Positions 38,489 to 49,759 of a DNA stretch of 64,000 nucleotides are shown here, piece by piece. Source of the stretch: Paracoccaceae bacterium. GTDB lineage: Bacteria; Pseudomonadota; Alphaproteobacteria; Rhodobacterales; Rhodobacteraceae. The notes under the pieces are model-generated. The model was not told the DNA's origin. It did no database searches and was given only the letters and a program-made list of their open reading frames with translations. Every line of letters starts with the position of its first letter. Position 1 is the stretch's first letter. The DNA lies in contig JAGWAS010000001.1 in assembly GCA_021296235.1 (NCBI GenBank), positions 62,001-126,000 of the forward strand, read 5' to 3'. The translations under genes were made by a program, and so were the position numbers.

Positions 38489-39105
38489 CCCGGATCCCTG
38501 CGTCCTGGCCGGATGTCCCTAAGCTCCACCGCCTTACCCGGATCCCGGTAAAGTTGGGACAATATGTCCTGACGCTTGACGCCCTTCCTTTTCCTGTGGG
38601 TAAGAACGATCGCGCCGATCATGGCCACGAGCAGAATCAATCCCGCCGTCTGAAACAGCAGGACATACTCGGTGTAGATCAGTCGGCCAAGCGCCTCTAT
38701 GTTGCCGGTTGTGGACAAATCAGGCGTTGTCGCCAGCAAACGCGTCGAAGCGGATTCGGAGGTCCGCCAGTCGCCGAATTCCAGCGCGAGTATCATCAGC
38801 AGCACTGCAGCAATCAAAATTCCGGCGGGAATTGATCTTGCCATGCCCGCCCGGAAGGTGGCGAAATCCACATCAAGCATCATGACGACAAAAAGGAAAA
38901 GCACGGCGACTGCACCGACATAAACGATAACAAGCAGCATCGCCACGAATTCGGCCCCCTGCAGCACGAAGAGGCCCGCAGAAGCAAGAAACGCCAGTAT
39001 CAGCCAAAGCACTGCATGAACCGGGTTTCGCGCAAAAACCACACCCAACCCCGACAATATCGCCAGCGCGGCAAACAGGTAGAATGCGAAATCGACAATG
39101 CCCAT
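38485..39105 (-). CDS. nuoJ: NADH-quinone oxidoreductase subunit J
   Basis: A 206-residue membrane subunit of complex I with five helices. The conserved third-helix segment with the pi-bulge region ([20 protein letters not shown]) is intact, followed by [11 protein letters not shown]. The C-terminal hydrophilic tail ([18 protein letters not shown]) is typical of alphaproteobacteria. It starts 50 bases after nuoI. Confidence 0.96.
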   Translation of the reverse strand: MGIVDFAFYLFAALAILSGLGVVFARNPVHAVLWLILAFLASAGLFVLQGAEFVAMLLVIVYVGAVAVLFLFVVMMLDVDFATFRAGMARSIPAGILIAAVLLMILALEFGDWRTSESASTRLLATTPDLSTTGNIEALGRLIYTEYVLLFQTAGLILLVAMIGAIVLTHRKRKGVKRQDILSQLYRDPGKAVELRDIRPGRRDPG

Positions 39106-39155
39106 CCAGTCAAATCCCGTTCCGAAACGCGCCCTGCACCCGAACCTTGAGGCAA

Positions 39156-39653
39156 CTACCGATAGGGCGCATCAATTTCAATGTTGCGCGCAATTTCTGC
39201 CTCCCATCGGTCGCCATTGGCCAGTAGCTTCTCCTTGTCGTAGAAAAGCTCTTCCCTCGTTTCCGTGGCAAATTCGAAATTAGGCCCCTCGACGATCGCA
39301 TCGACCGGGCAAGCCTCCTGACAATATCCACAGTAGATGCACTTTGTCATGTCGATGTCATAGCGGGTGGTACGGCGAGAACCGTCCTCGCGCGGCTCAG
39401 CGTCGATCGTGATGGCCTGGGCGGGGCAGATGGCCTCGCACAGCTTGCATGCAATGCACCTTTCCTCGCCGTTGGGATAGCGGCGTAGCGCATGCTCGCC
39501 CCGGAATCGCGGTGAAAGCGGACCCTTTTCATGGGGATAATTGACGGTGGCCTTAGGGGACACGAAATACTTCAAACCCTTCTTGAACCCCAACAGAAAG
39601 TCCACCAGCAGGAAGTATTTTACCGCCCTCGTAAAGTCGATGCTTTGGAGCAT
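39156..39653 (-). CDS. nuoI: NADH-quinone oxidoreductase subunit I (two 4Fe-4S clusters)
   Basis: A 165-residue ferredoxin-like peripheral subunit. Two complete cluster motifs, [16 protein letters not shown] and [16 protein letters not shown], bind clusters N6a and N6b, which pass electrons toward quinone. [15 protein letters not shown] precedes the first motif, as in relatives. It starts three bases after nuoH. Confidence 0.97.
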   Translation of the reverse strand: MLQSIDFTRAVKYFLLVDFLLGFKKGLKYFVSPKATVNYPHEKGPLSPRFRGEHALRRYPNGEERCIACKLCEAICPAQAITIDAEPREDGSRRTTRYDIDMTKCIYCGYCQEACPVDAIVEGPNFEFATETREELFYDKEKLLANGDRWEAEIARNIEIDAPYR

Positions 39654-39656
39654 GGC

Positions 39657-40697
39657 TTATCCTCCGACCGTCCAGCGAACAAAAAACCCGCCGAACAGTG
39701 AATATTGTGCAAACAATCCAACCAACGCCACCCATCCGATCGACATCGGCAAAAAAACCTTCCAACCCAAGCGCATGAGCTGATCGTAGCGGTAGCGCGG
39801 GACGATCGCCTTCACCATGGAAAAAAGGAAGAAAAAGAATGCCATCTTGCCAACCATCCACAATGCACCGTCGGGAAGTCCCGGAATCGGCGACAGCCAG
39901 CCCCCGAAAAAGAGAATTGAGAGGAGCGCGCACATCAGGAAGATGGCGATGTATTCTCCCGCCATGAACAGCAGAAACGGTGTTGACGAGTATTCAACCT
40001 GGTATCCGGCGACCAACTCGGATTCCGCTTCCGGCAAATCAAACGGAGGACGGTTGGTTTCCGCAAGCGCCGAAACGAAGAAAAGCACGACCATCGGCAA
40101 GTGGGGTAACCAATACCAGCTGAAGAACCCGTAGGGGCCATCCTGGGTCAAAACAATCTCGCCAAGATTCAAGGATCCGGCGGAAATCAGAACGCCGATG
40201 ATGATGAATCCGATTGAAACCTCATAGGAGATCATTTGTGCCGCCGAACGCAACGAACCAAGAAATGCATATTTCGAATTCGAGGCCCATCCCCCCATGA
40301 TCACGCCATAAACCTCCAGCGACGAAACAGCGAAGATGAAGAGGATGCCGATGTTAAGATTCGCCAGAACCCAGCCTTCGGAAAACGGAATGACCGCCCA
40401 AGCCGAGAGAGCAAGCACGAACGAAACCCAAGGCGCAATCAGGAAAACCGCCCTGTCGGCACCCGCCGGCACCACGATCTCCTTCAGGACATATTTCAGC
40501 GCATCGGCGACGGACTGCAAAAGGCCAAACGCTCCGACCACATTCGGCCCGCGGCGCATTTGCACGGCAGCCCATATCTTGCGGTCGCCGTAGACGAGAA
40601 AGAGCAATGAAATCATGACGAAGGCCACCACGGCCAAGCACTGTGCCAGCACGATCACGAAAATCCCCGGACCGGTTTCGAAGAAGGACTGCATCAT
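39657..40697 (-). CDS. nuoH: NADH-quinone oxidoreductase subunit H
   Basis: A 346-residue membrane subunit forming the quinone chamber with NuoB and NuoD. It has eight or more helices and the conserved segments [40 protein letters not shown] and the C-terminal [19 protein letters not shown]. Two consecutive ATGs (40697 and 40694) could start it; the second has slightly better ribosome-site spacing. A 93-base gap separates it from nuoG. Confidence 0.97.
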   Translation of the reverse strand: MMQSFFETGPGIFVIVLAQCLAVVAFVMISLLFLVYGDRKIWAAVQMRRGPNVVGAFGLLQSVADALKYVLKEIVVPAGADRAVFLIAPWVSFVLALSAWAVIPFSEGWVLANLNIGILFIFAVSSLEVYGVIMGGWASNSKYAFLGSLRSAAQMISYEVSIGFIIIGVLISAGSLNLGEIVLTQDGPYGFFSWYWLPHLPMVVLFFVSALAETNRPPFDLPEAESELVAGYQVEYSSTPFLLFMAGEYIAIFLMCALLSILFFGGWLSPIPGLPDGALWMVGKMAFFFFLFSMVKAIVPRYRYDQLMRLGWKVFLPMSIGWVALVGLFAQYSLFGGFFVRWTVGG

Positions 40698-40790
40698 TTC
40701 CCGCCTTCCCCCGTTTCATTGGGAGGAACAACGGCCGGAGTCCCAATTGTCCGGATTGGCAAGCCGATGGCGGCCATCCTCTTCACCGAG

Positions 40791-42812
40791 CTATTCAGCC
40801 GCATGCCGCAGTCCATTCTGGCTGTCGGTTGCCATGGCTGACAGTTCCGCCATGAGCGGCGAGCATCTTGTTATCGGATTGGTCAGGTAAAAATCCCTGA
40901 TCGCGAATCCAATCGTCCCGTCAGGAAGATCTGCGGTTGGCAATGGGTGCCAATCGTTTCCGGGCACCTCGCCGAAACGCAGGAGGTGAGGATGGGCCGA
41001 GCCCAGTGCCTGCCTCAGCTCTTCCAGGGAATTGTAGGGAAGCGGATCTCCAATGCGCTCGGACACTGCCCTGACAATGGCCCAATTCTCCTTCGCTGAA
41101 CCGGGCGGAAACGAGGCTCTGGCGGCAAGTTGTGGTCGACCCTCCGTATTGACGAAGATGCCGCTCTCCTCAATGTAGGCGGCGGATGGAAGCACAAGGT
41201 CGGCACGCTGGGCCCCGCGATCGCCGTGACTGCCCTGATAGATGACAAACGGTCCCGACCCAATTTCCACCTCATCGACGCCGAGGTTGTAGACGGTTTT
41301 TGCACCTTCCAGTGCCCCATCCATTCCACCATCGTCAACGAAGCCAACATCCATGGCGCCAACCCGCGCTGCTGCAACATGCAAAACCAGCATGCCGATG
41401 CCGCCCTCTGCAAGATGCATCGCCGCCGACAAAACCGCCGCACCGCCCTTCCCGGCGAGGGCCGCCTGGCCAACTATTACCAACTCAGTGCCGGTGAAAC
41501 TCTCCGCCGCATCCCGAGCAAATCTTCCGAAAGAACCATAATCGTCGCCGCCAAATTCATATTCATAAGTAAGATCAGCATGTTGCCCGAAATACTTGAT
41601 CTCCGCTCCGTTTAGCCATGCAGCACGGATTCGTGCGTTGAGCACCGGTGCCTCCGTTCGGGGGTTGGAACCCACGATGACTATTCGTTCTGCCCTGTCG
41701 ATGTCAGCAATCCGAGCGTTGCCGACATAGGCCGACCGGTTGCCGACCGGCAGAAAGGCCCCGTCGGTCCTGCACTCAGTTGTGCCGCCAAGTCGTTTGC
41801 TCAGCTGTCCCAGAGCAAAAACGGGCTCAACCGGAACAAGATCGCCAGCCAGTGCTGCAACGGGTGCATCCTTGAGTGCATCCGCGGCAACAGTCAGCGC
41901 CTCATCCCAGTCCACGGGCTTCAGTCGACCATCCAACCGCAGGTAGGGCCGGTCAATGCGTTGGTTTCGCAATCCATCCCACACGAACCTCGTCTTGTCG
42001 CTGATCCATTCCTCATTGATGCCATCATGGTTGCACGGAATTATCCGCATGACTTCCCTGCCCTTGGTGTCAACCCGAATGTTGCTGCCAAGTGCATCCA
42101 TGACGTCCACCGTCTCCGTCTTGACCAGTTCCCAAGGCCGGGCAGTGAATGCATAGGGTTTGGAGGTCAATGCGCCGACAGGGCACAAATCTATGATGTT
42201 GCCCTGAAGGTTGGAGGAAAGGGATCTGTCGAGATAGCTGGTGATCTCAGCATCCTCCCCGCGGCCGGTTTGGCCCATTTGGTGAATGCCGGCCACTTCC
42301 GTTGTGAAGCGAACGCAACGGGTGCAGGAGATGCACCTCGTCATGTGCGTTTCCACAAGCGGGCCCAGATCAAGGTCGTCAACGGCCCGCTTGGCCTCCC
42401 GGAACCGGCTGAAATCGACACCATAGGCCATCGCCTGGTCCTGAAGGTCACACTCGCCGCCCTGATCACAAATCGGGCAGTCGAGCGGATGATTGATGAG
42501 CAGGAATTCCATAACTCCTTCACGAGCCTTCTTGACCATCGGACTGTTGGTTCGAATGGCGGGCGGCGAGCCGTCCCTGCCGGGGCGCAGATCCTTGACC
42601 TGCATGGCGCATGACGCTGCAGGCTTCGGCGGGCCGCCGACAACCTCCACCAGGCACATCCGGCAATTTCCGGCGATCGACAGTCGCTCATGAAAGCAAA
42701 ACCTTGGGATCTCGATACCTTCCTGCTCACATACCTGGATAAGGGTCAGTTCGGGATCCGCCTGCACCTCCTGGCCGTCGACAACCAAACTCTTCAGATC
42801 CGTCATAGCCAT
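40791..42812 (-). CDS. nuoG: NADH-quinone oxidoreductase subunit G
   Basis: A 673-residue iron-sulfur subunit. The N-terminal domain carries a 2Fe-2S site ([19 protein letters not shown]) and two 4Fe-4S sites ([19 protein letters not shown] with the upstream His region, and [14 protein letters not shown]). A molybdopterin-oxidoreductase-like domain follows, inactive in complex I. It lies 15 bases after nuoF. Length suits the alphaproteobacterial/mitochondrial type. Confidence 0.97.
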   Translation of the reverse strand: MAMTDLKSLVVDGQEVQADPELTLIQVCEQEGIEIPRFCFHERLSIAGNCRMCLVEVVGGPPKPAASCAMQVKDLRPGRDGSPPAIRTNSPMVKKAREGVMEFLLINHPLDCPICDQGGECDLQDQAMAYGVDFSRFREAKRAVDDLDLGPLVETHMTRCISCTRCVRFTTEVAGIHQMGQTGRGEDAEITSYLDRSLSSNLQGNIIDLCPVGALTSKPYAFTARPWELVKTETVDVMDALGSNIRVDTKGREVMRIIPCNHDGINEEWISDKTRFVWDGLRNQRIDRPYLRLDGRLKPVDWDEALTVAADALKDAPVAALAGDLVPVEPVFALGQLSKRLGGTTECRTDGAFLPVGNRSAYVGNARIADIDRAERIVIVGSNPRTEAPVLNARIRAAWLNGAEIKYFGQHADLTYEYEFGGDDYGSFGRFARDAAESFTGTELVIVGQAALAGKGGAAVLSAAMHLAEGGIGMLVLHVAAARVGAMDVGFVDDGGMDGALEGAKTVYNLGVDEVEIGSGPFVIYQGSHGDRGAQRADLVLPSAAYIEESGIFVNTEGRPQLAARASFPPGSAKENWAIVRAVSERIGDPLPYNSLEELRQALGSAHPHLLRFGEVPGNDWHPLPTADLPDGTIGFAIRDFYLTNPITRCSPLMAELSAMATDSQNGLRHAAE

Positions 42813-42827
42813 TGGCCTCTCTGTTCC

Positions 42828-44120
42828 TCAGGCTGCAATTTGGGCGCCGGCGCCCGAGCCCTTGGACGCAATCCTGTCCTCAATCTCATCGCGGAAGTGC
42901 CGGATCAGGCCTTGGACGGGCCACGCGGCGGCGTCTCCAAGAGCACAAATCGTGTGGCCCTCCACCTGCTTTGAAACGTCAAGAAGCATATCGATTTCCT
43001 CAACCTCCGCACTTCCGGTAACCAGCCGTTCCATCACCCGCATCATCCACCCGGCTCCCTCGCGGCAGGGTGTGCATTGCCCACAACTTTCGTGTTTGTA
43101 GAATTTGGACAATCTCCAGATCGCCTTCACGATGTCGGTCGATTGGTCCATCACGATGACCGCCGCGGTCCCAAGACCACTTTTTTGTTCTGCGAGCCAG
43201 TCGAAGTCCATCAGGGCGTCATCGCATAATCCTGCAGGCAGGCAAGGCACCGATGAACCGCCCGGGATTACCGCCTTGAGGTTGCTCCATCCACCGCGAA
43301 CCCCACCGCAATGCCGGTCGATCAGTTCCCGCAATGGGATGGACATGGCCTCCTCCACCACGCAGGGTTGGTTCACATGCCCGCTGACCGCAAAAATTTT
43401 GGTTCCCGTGTTGTTCGGTCGGCCGATGCCGGCGAACCATTCGGAGCCGCGCCGAAGGATGGTTGGGACGACCGCTATCGATTCAACGTTGTTAACGGTG
43501 GTCGGGCATCCGTAGAGCCCCGCCACTGCCGGAAACGGCGGCTTCATCCGGGGCATGCCTTTCTTGCCCTCAAGACTCTCGAGCAACGCTGTTTCCTCAC
43601 CGCAAATGTAGGCACCGGCGCCATGATGCATGAAAATGTCGAAGTCCCACCCCGAATTGGCCGCATTCCTTCCGAGCAGCCCGGCACCGTAGGCCTCGTC
43701 GATTGCATCCTGCAGAACCTCCCTTTCCCGCACATACTCGCCGCGAATGTAGATGTAGGCGGTGTTGGCACCCATGGCGAATCCGGCAATCAGACACCCC
43801 TCAATCAGCGTATGCGGATCATGGCGCATGATCTCCCTGTCCTTGCAGGTGCCAGGCTCGGACTCATCGGCGTTTATGACAAGGTATCTGGGCCTTCCGT
43901 CAACGCCCTTGGGCATGAAACTCCATTTCAAACCAGTTGGAAATCCAGCTCCTCCCCTGCCCCTCAGGCCGCTCTTCTTGATCTCATCGACAATCGCATC
44001 GACTCCCTTTGCAACAAGCTCGGACGTTCCGTCCCAGTGCCCGCGCCGACGGGCACCGGCCAGGCTGCAATCATCCATGCCGTAGAGATTGGTGAATATT
44101 CGGTCTTTGTCTTCCAACAT
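42828..44120 (-). CDS. nuoF: NADH-quinone oxidoreductase subunit F (NADH/FMN site)
   Basis: A 430-residue subunit that oxidises NADH. The FMN/NADH loop [20 protein letters not shown], the [16 protein letters not shown] segment and the 4Fe-4S motif [12 protein letters not shown] are intact. Electrons pass from FMN into the NuoE/NuoG clusters. It lies 24 bases after nuoE. Confidence 0.98.
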   Translation of the reverse strand: MLEDKDRIFTNLYGMDDCSLAGARRRGHWDGTSELVAKGVDAIVDEIKKSGLRGRGGAGFPTGLKWSFMPKGVDGRPRYLVINADESEPGTCKDREIMRHDPHTLIEGCLIAGFAMGANTAYIYIRGEYVREREVLQDAIDEAYGAGLLGRNAANSGWDFDIFMHHGAGAYICGEETALLESLEGKKGMPRMKPPFPAVAGLYGCPTTVNNVESIAVVPTILRRGSEWFAGIGRPNNTGTKIFAVSGHVNQPCVVEEAMSIPLRELIDRHCGGVRGGWSNLKAVIPGGSSVPCLPAGLCDDALMDFDWLAEQKSGLGTAAVIVMDQSTDIVKAIWRLSKFYKHESCGQCTPCREGAGWMMRVMERLVTGSAEVEEIDMLLDVSKQVEGHTICALGDAAAWPVQGLIRHFRDEIEDRIASKGSGAGAQIAA

Positions 44121-44144
44121 GTCGAGCCAACTCTTCCCTGTTCC

Positions 44145-44810
44145 TCAGTCGCCCAGCGTATCGCCCAGTTCAACCGCCTTGGCCACCGCGGCGTTGGCGG
44201 CAATGAGCGGGTCCCTGAATCCCAGCAATGTCGTCGGGCCTGATTTGGGTTCAGACGAAAATCGCCCCTGGCGTGATCCCGGCGCCGGAACGCGCCCTGC
44301 GGCGAGTTCGTCGAGTATCGTTCCAAATGTGCCGGCATCCAAATCTTCGTAGTAGTCCTTGCCGATCTGCACCATGGGTGCATTGCAGCAGGCACCAAGG
44401 CATTCAACCTCCTCCCAACTGAAACGGCCATCCGGAGACAGTTGAAACGGCGATGGCGCAATTCGGCTTCTGCAAACCTCAATAAGGTCCTCACATCCGC
44501 AGATCATGCAGGTCGTTGTGCCGCAAACCTGAATGTGGGCAACGCTTCCGGTCGGTTCCAGATGGAACATGTAGTAGAAGGTCGCCACCTCATATGCCCT
44601 GATATGGGCCATTCCGAGCAAATCGGCGACATTTTCGACCGCCGGGCGCGACAGCCAACCCTCCTGTTCCTGCGCACGCATGAGAACAGGTATGACCGCT
44701 GAAGCTTGCCGACCCTCCGGATATTTTCCGATCTGGCCACGCACCCATTCGAGGTTTTCCGGCGTAAACTCGAACCCATCGGGTTGATTGACTGAAAATT
44801 GTCTGCGCAT
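44145..44810 (-). CDS. nuoE: NADH-quinone oxidoreductase subunit E (2Fe-2S)
   Basis: A 221-residue thioredoxin-like subunit with a 2Fe-2S cluster. Its ligands lie in [18 protein letters not shown] and [15 protein letters not shown]. The N-terminal helical bundle ([18 protein letters not shown]) is normal. A C-terminal extension of about 50 residues ([20 protein letters not shown]) follows the core, as in several alphaproteobacteria. Gap to nuoD is 62 bases. Confidence 0.96.
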   Translation of the reverse strand: MRRQFSVNQPDGFEFTPENLEWVRGQIGKYPEGRQASAVIPVLMRAQEQEGWLSRPAVENVADLLGMAHIRAYEVATFYYMFHLEPTGSVAHIQVCGTTTCMICGCEDLIEVCRSRIAPSPFQLSPDGRFSWEEVECLGACCNAPMVQIGKDYYEDLDAGTFGTILDELAAGRVPAPGSRQGRFSSEPKSGPTTLLGFRDPLIAANAAVAKAVELGDTLGD

Positions 44811-44872
44811 GACCTCAACCTATCCGGAGTGTCCGCTGCCGCGCGTTCCGCCAATCATCCGAATCGACCCGC

Positions 44873-46081
44873 TCACCTGTCGATCTCGCCGAATACGACA
44901 TCAAGCGAACCAAGTATTGCCGAAACATCGGCCAGCAGGTGCCCGGAACACAGTGGATCCATTGCCTGAAGGTGCGGAAAACCCGGAGCTCGGATCTTGG
45001 CCTTGTAAGGCCGGTTGGAACCATCCGACACCAAATAGACGCCGAATTCGCCCTTCGGCGCCTCCACGGCGGCGTAAACCTCGCCCTCAGGCACCCGAAA
45101 GCCCTCCGAATATAGTTTGAAATGGTGGATCAGAGCTTCCATGGAGGTCTTCATCTCTGCCCTCTTGGGAGGCGCAAGTTTACCCCTCTCCATGATTTCG
45201 CCCTTTGATGTCTCCATTTTTTCGGCTGCTTGCAGGATAATTTTCACACTTTCCCTCATCTCCGCCATTCGGCAGAGGTACCGGTCGTAACAATCGCCAT
45301 TTTTTCCAAGGGGAATCATGAATTCAAACTCGTCATAGCATTCATAGGGTTGCGTCCGGCGCAAGTCCCACGCCAATCCGGATCCCCTTACCATGACTCC
45401 GGAAAACGCCCAATTCTCGGCGTCTTCCCGACTGACAACGCCGATGTCCACATTCCGTTGCTTGAATATTCGGTTCTCGGTGAGGAGTTCATCAATGTCA
45501 TCCAGCATCTTTGGAAAGCTTCCGCACCATTCAACAATGTCGCCAACCAACTCATCGGGCAGATCCTGATGCACTCCTCCCGGACGAAAATATGCTGAAT
45601 GCAACCTGGCTCCGCTGGCGCGCTCATAAAACACCATGAGTTTTTCGCGCTCCTCAAAACCCCAGAGCGGCGGCGTCAGCGCTCCGACATCCAGTGCTTG
45701 AGTGGTAACGTTCAGAAGATGATTCAGGATACGGCCAATTTCCGAATAAAGAACCCTGATCAACGAAGCTCGCCTCGGGATGTTCGTTCCCGTCAGGCGT
45801 TCGATGGCAAGGCACCAAGCATGCTCCTGGTTCATTGGCGCCACATAGTCGAGCCGATCAAAATAGGGGAGATTCTGAAGGTAGGTTCGGCTTTCCATCA
45901 GCTTTTCGGTGCCGCGGTGCAGCAGGCCGATATGCGGATCGCACCGGGACACGATTTCGCCGTCGAGTTCCAGCACCAACCTCAGAACACCGTGCGCCGC
46001 TGGGTGCTGCGGTCCAAAATTGATGTTGAAATTCCGGATCTTCCGCTCGCTCTTGAGCAGCTCCTCGTTCGGTTCATCCAT
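44873..46081 (-). CDS. nuoD: NADH-quinone oxidoreductase subunit D
   Basis: A 402-residue subunit related to NiFe-hydrogenase large subunits, forming the quinone site with NuoB. It has [20 protein letters not shown] (quinone-binding His), [16 protein letters not shown] and the C-terminal [17 protein letters not shown] equivalent. The nickel-binding cysteines are absent, as expected. It is separate from nuoC here, not fused, with a 76-base gap. Confidence 0.97.
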   Translation of the reverse strand: MDEPNEELLKSERKIRNFNINFGPQHPAAHGVLRLVLELDGEIVSRCDPHIGLLHRGTEKLMESRTYLQNLPYFDRLDYVAPMNQEHAWCLAIERLTGTNIPRRASLIRVLYSEIGRILNHLLNVTTQALDVGALTPPLWGFEEREKLMVFYERASGARLHSAYFRPGGVHQDLPDELVGDIVEWCGSFPKMLDDIDELLTENRIFKQRNVDIGVVSREDAENWAFSGVMVRGSGLAWDLRRTQPYECYDEFEFMIPLGKNGDCYDRYLCRMAEMRESVKIILQAAEKMETSKGEIMERGKLAPPKRAEMKTSMEALIHHFKLYSEGFRVPEGEVYAAVEAPKGEFGVYLVSDGSNRPYKAKIRAPGFPHLQAMDPLCSGHLLADVSAILGSLDVVFGEIDR

Positions 46082-46157
46082 GATTCAGACTGCCGTCACT
46101 GCTCGGACCGTTCGGCGGCGACCAGGCTGGTTCGGCAGGCACACTTTTCCGGTTCCA

Positions 46158-46775
46158 TCATTTGCCAGTGTCACTGGCTTCGCCCTCAAGGGAGTATTCG
46201 GCACCTTCCCACGGACTCATGAAATCAAATTGCCGGAACTCCTGAACAAGTTCCACGGGCTCATAAACTACACGCTTGTACTTTTCATCATAGCGAACCT
46301 CGGTAAATCCGGTCAGAGGGAAATCCTTGCGAAGGGGATGCCCCTTGAAACCGTAGTCCGTAAGAATGCGCCGAAGGTCGGGATGCCCCGAGAAAAGAAC
46401 TCCGTACATGTCGAACACCTCCCTTTCAAACCAGTTTGCAGAGGGGTGCACCTCGGTGATCGAAGGAATGACTTCATTCTCGCGCAGGGCCACCTTGACC
46501 CGAATCCGTTGATTCAGCTCCATCGAAAGGAAGTGATAGACGACATCGAAACGCTTTTCCCGGCCCGGAAAATCGACCGCGGTGATGTCGATCAGGGTTG
46601 CGAATTCGCATTTCGGATCCAACTTCAGGAATTCAGTCAAATCCACCAGTCGAGGCGCAACTGCACTCGCAACGAGTTCGCCCCCTACAACCTCCGATGA
46701 CAGGATCGCGTCTGCCTGTCGCTCCCGAATGTGAGCAGCGAGCCGTTTGAAGTCGTTAAGGTCCTTTTCCTGCAT
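46158..46775 (-). CDS. nuoC: NADH-quinone oxidoreductase subunit C
   Basis: A 205-residue peripheral arm subunit (30-kDa type). Family segments [40 protein letters not shown] and [16 protein letters not shown] are all present. Its ATG abuts the nuoB stop. Confidence 0.97.
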   Translation of the reverse strand: MQEKDLNDFKRLAAHIRERQADAILSSEVVGGELVASAVAPRLVDLTEFLKLDPKCEFATLIDITAVDFPGREKRFDVVYHFLSMELNQRIRVKVALRENEVIPSITEVHPSANWFEREVFDMYGVLFSGHPDLRRILTDYGFKGHPLRKDFPLTGFTEVRYDEKYKRVVYEPVELVQEFRQFDFMSPWEGAEYSLEGEASDTGK

Positions 46776-47309
46776 CTAGCGCACTATTGTCCCGGTTCGC
46801 CGGATCTTCCGTTGCAACTGCAGGATTCCGTAAAGCAACGCTTCTGCGGTCGGAGGACAACCCGGCACATATATGTCGACGGGAACGATGCGGTCGCAAC
46901 CGCGAACAACTGAGTAGCTGTAGTGATAATAGCCACCACCATTGGCACAGGATCCCATGGAGATAACATAGCGGGGCTCCGGCATTTGGTCGTAGACCTT
47001 TCTCAGGGCCGGGGCCATTTTGTTGGTCAGGGTACCCGCAACTATCATCAGATCCGATTGTCGGGGTGATGCTCGCGGCGCCGTTCCAAACCGTTCAAGG
47101 TCATAGCGCGGCATGGAGGTGTGCATCATCTCGACCGCACAGCAGGCGAGCCCAAATGTCATCCAATGCAGTGAGCCGGTCCTTGCCCAATTGATAACGT
47201 CCTCGGCTGACGTCAACAGGAAGCCCTTGCTTTCGAATTCACTGCGGAGGGATTCGTCCGTAAGCGCGGATTCCTCTGGGGACGTGTTTCGTTGGGTTTC
47301 TACTCCCAT
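46776..47309 (-). CDS. nuoB: NADH-quinone oxidoreductase subunit B (cluster N2)
   Basis: A subunit of about 177 residues holding cluster N2, the last electron carrier before quinone. Its ligands lie in [29 protein letters not shown] and [16 protein letters not shown]. The frame is open to 47330, but ATG 47309 overlaps the end of nuoA by ten bases and gives the usual length. Second gene in the operon. Confidence 0.97.
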   Translation of the reverse strand: MGVETQRNTSPEESALTDESLRSEFESKGFLLTSAEDVINWARTGSLHWMTFGLACCAVEMMHTSMPRYDLERFGTAPRASPRQSDLMIVAGTLTNKMAPALRKVYDQMPEPRYVISMGSCANGGGYYHYSYSVVRGCDRIVPVDIYVPGCPPTAEALLYGILQLQRKIRRTGTIVR

Positions 47310-47665
47310 TCGAGTGCGCCCTTCTTCCATTCGTAGACAAATCCGACGGTAAGGATTGCGAGAAATACCATCATCGACCAGAATCCGAATTCACCCACAT
47401 CTCCGAAGGCGGCCGCCCAAGGAAAGAGAAAAGCAACTTCAAGGTCAAATATGATGAACAAGATGGCAACAAGATAGAACCTGACATCAAACTTCATCCG
47501 GGCATCATCGAAAGCGTTGAAGCCGCACTCGTATGTTGAGACCTTTTCGGAATCCGGATTGGATACGGCGACGATGCCGGCCGAGGCAAGCATCAGCGCT
47601 CCCAAAACGGCAGCAACACCAAGAAAGACCAAAACAGCAAAGTATTCCCGTAGCAATTCGTCCAA
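47300..47665 (-). CDS. nuoA: NADH-quinone oxidoreductase subunit A (TTG start)
   Basis: A 121-residue three-helix membrane subunit with the conserved [20 protein letters not shown] loop. The frame is open to 47725, but the extra N-terminal residues do not look like NuoA. TTG 47665 gives L-D-E-L-L-R-E-Y-F, the expected alphaproteobacterial N-terminus, and has AAGGA eight bases upstream, so it is the likely start. First gene of the complex I operon, divergent from the N-formylglutamate amidohydrolase-like gene. Confidence 0.93.
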   Translation of the reverse strand: MDELLREYFAVLVFLGVAAVLGALMLASAGIVAVSNPDSEKVSTYECGFNAFDDARMKFDVRFYLVAILFIIFDLEVAFLFPWAAAFGDVGEFGFWSMMVFLAILTVGFVYEWKKGALEWE

Positions 47666-47714
47666 ATGTCGGATCCTTGAGCAGAAGGCCTGCGCGGGCA
47701 GAAGCTCCGGACCG

Positions 47715-47741
47715 AATATACCCACGGCACAAACCGGTCAA
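47715..47741 (-). promoter_or_regulatory. Candidate sigma-70-type promoter of the nuo operon
   Basis: On the minus strand TTGACC (47741-47736) and TATATT (47720-47715) are separated by 15 bases, about 50 bases before the nuoA TTG. The boxes are good but the spacer is shorter than the usual 17, so this is only a candidate. Confidence 0.4.
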
Positions 47742-47820
47742 TTGAAGATTCCGACGGCATCCTGGTTCGCGGACGCGCTGCCACAGTGTTCGCGCTTTAC
47801 CTTCCTGCGTTCTGCATTCA

Positions 47821-48633
47821 ATGGTTTCCTCGGAATTCACGATGATTTCTCCAACCGGAAAGCTGATGAAGACTGGACAGGCACACCACATACTCGACGC
47901 GCCCGGCAAGACCGGGATCGTGATCAGTGCAGAGCATTCCGGAGTGGAAATTCCGCCGGAACTTGGCGATCTTGGCATTAGCCAAAAGGAACTTCACCGT
48001 CACATTGGATACGACATTGGCATAGAGGGGGTTGTCCACCACCTTCACCGATTGTCGGGACACCCTGCCATTCTTGGCCGCTATTCCCGTTTGGTGGCCG
48101 ACGTCAACAGACCGGAGGACTCGCCTGAATGCGTCATCGAAAGGAGCGACGGAACCCAAATACCCGCCAATACGGGCCTGAACGGACATTCGCGTCAGAA
48201 ACGAATCAACAGATACCACCGACCGTACCACACTGCGTTCGCAGAGTTGGTTCGCAGGGCCAAGCCGGGGTGCATCCTGTCCGTTCACAGCTTCACGAGG
48301 AAACTTCGAACCGAGGGAATCAGGCGCCCGTGGCACTGTGGCATCCTCTACGGAGTGCCGGCGGCAACGGCCAAATGCTGCATTGGACACCTTCGCAAAC
48401 TTGAGGGAATTGTCGTTGGAGACAACCAACCGTACCAGTTCGACGCTGATAGGTTGATTCCACCAAAACGGGTTGATGGCCGGCCGATTCCAACCCTGGT
48501 TGTAGAAATTAGGCAGGATCTCATCGAAAACGGCGAAGGGCAGGAAAAATGGGCCGCCATTCTCGGCGGGTTGCTGGAAGCTTGTATGGCAGATTGCAGT
48601 GGCCATCGCACAAATGCCGGGTCGGGTGAATGA
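47821..48633 (+). CDS. N-formylglutamate amidohydrolase-family protein
   Basis: A 270-residue cytoplasmic hydrolase of the FGase family. Members remove formate from N-formylglutamate in histidine breakdown or act on related N-acyl amino acids. The metal/active-site segment VISAEHSGVEIPPELGDLG, then SRLVADVNRPEDSPECV, and LSVHSFTR with IPTLVVEIRQDLI are diagnostic. ATGs at codons 8 and 16 are alternative starts. No hut gene is nearby, so the true substrate is uncertain. It is divergent from nuoA with about 155 bases between them. Confidence 0.85.
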   Translation: MVSSEFTMISPTGKLMKTGQAHHILDAPGKTGIVISAEHSGVEIPPELGDLGISQKELHRHIGYDIGIEGVVHHLHRLSGHPAILGRYSRLVADVNRPEDSPECVIERSDGTQIPANTGLNGHSRQKRINRYHRPYHTAFAELVRRAKPGCILSVHSFTRKLRTEGIRRPWHCGILYGVPAATAKCCIGHLRKLEGIVVGDNQPYQFDADRLIPPKRVDGRPIPTLVVEIRQDLIENGEGQEKWAAILGGLLEACMADCSGHRTNAGSGE

Positions 48634-49420
48634 AGAAGATCTTGAACTCTGCACCCGCCGCCGAGCATCGGCTGCGGCACAGCAAACCAACCGGTCCCCT
48701 TTCAGGAACGAACGCAACTTCACCTCACAGGTTCACTGAATCCCAAATGTGTCCAAAAAGGAGTGAACCAGTTGAATCACTTGGTTCAGATGCAGCCGAC
48801 ACGGCAGCGGTCCTTGACCTTGCTGAACTCAACGGTTGTCCGAGTGCTGAGACACTTGGGTCCAAGGAGAATTTCCCCTCACCTCTCCGGGATCTTCGGT
48901 GAGCACCAACGAGTTTCCCTGCGAAGGCCTGTTTGGCAGGCGCCCGATTTGGCTATTCGCAACGGCAGTTCACCTCTCAAGATTCGGCGATTGCACAAAT
49001 TCGTTCGCGTCGATTTGATCAATCCGGGTTTTAAGACCCCATGCGAATGGTACGCTAACCCATGTTCAATGCGCACTCGAATTGGTTCGTCAACCACAAC
49101 TGGGTGCTTCCGGCAGCACATGGCCATTTGGAACTTGGCTCCAAGCGCTTCCAGAATGCCGATTGCCTGCGTGCCATTGCCTTGAGGATCCCAACCTGTC
49201 AACGACCGGGACCCTTTTTTCGACGGCGGGAGATCCCGGCCCGAGATTGGACCTTTCCGAGAGTTGCCTGAACCTGTGGCTAAAATTTGGAACTGATCAG
49301 ACCTATCACTTTGCGTTTCGATCCGTTTTATCTATAACAAGCGTGAATCGGGATAGCCGTTCGCTGAAACTTGAATTCGAGCAGCTAAGACAGGCCGATG
49401 CAACCACAGGAAATGGCACA
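48634..49420. other. Gene-free interval upstream of the STAS gene
   Basis: There are 787 bases. Open frames at 48630-48902 and 48763-49185 (plus) and 48879-49202 (minus) have no motif, signal peptide or clear ribosome-binding site, and their composition looks non-coding. The frame of the STAS gene is open back to 49082, but the upstream residues do not resemble a protein domain. Confidence 0.5.
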
Positions 49421-49759
49421 ATGGATCTAAATGTTGAGCGTGATGGAAGCTTGTTGCTCGTTAATCTTGCAGGAAGGCTAGACGGTTCCAATTCCCGGGA
49501 CTTCGAGTCCTCGTTGAATTCGGAGATCGGAGACAGCAATTGTTCTGTCGTGTTGGATCTTGGTGAATTGACCTACATCAGCAGTGCCGGATTGAGGGCA
49601 ATTCTGCTGATTACGAAAAGCGTCAAGTCAAAGAACGCAAGCATGGTCTTGTGCAGCCTTCCGAAGCAGATTGAGGAAGTCTTCAAGATTAGCGGTTTTG
49701 ATAGAATCATTCCCATTCACGCCACCAAGAATGAAGCAGTGGAGTCGATCGGAGGATAG
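49421..49759 (+). CDS. STAS-domain anti-anti-sigma factor (SpoIIAA/RsbV-like)
   Basis: A 112-residue single-domain STAS protein. It has NLAGRLDGSNSRDFESSL, the core strand VVLDLGELTYISSAGLRAIL with the serine pair where partner kinases phosphorylate RsbV-type proteins, and LPKQIEEVFKISGFDRIIPI. In partner switching, the unphosphorylated form binds an RsbW-like kinase and frees its client. ATG 49421 has an AGGA upstream. It lies about 4 kb from the RsbW-like and RsbU-like genes at 53.9-55.5 kb and is likely their partner, though it is on the opposite strand. Confidence 0.88.
   Translation: MDLNVERDGSLLLVNLAGRLDGSNSRDFESSLNSEIGDSNCSVVLDLGELTYISSAGLRAILLITKSVKSKNASMVLCSLPKQIEEVFKISGFDRIIPIHATKNEAVESIGG

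Noticed and set aside
48879-49202. Possible 107-residue minus-strand gene upstream of the STAS gene
   Set aside because: No recognisable domain, poor start context and a composition unlike the real genes around it.
49082-49420. N-terminal extension of the STAS gene by 113 residues
   Set aside because: The extra residues show no domain or helix pattern, and ATG 49421 gives a complete single STAS domain.
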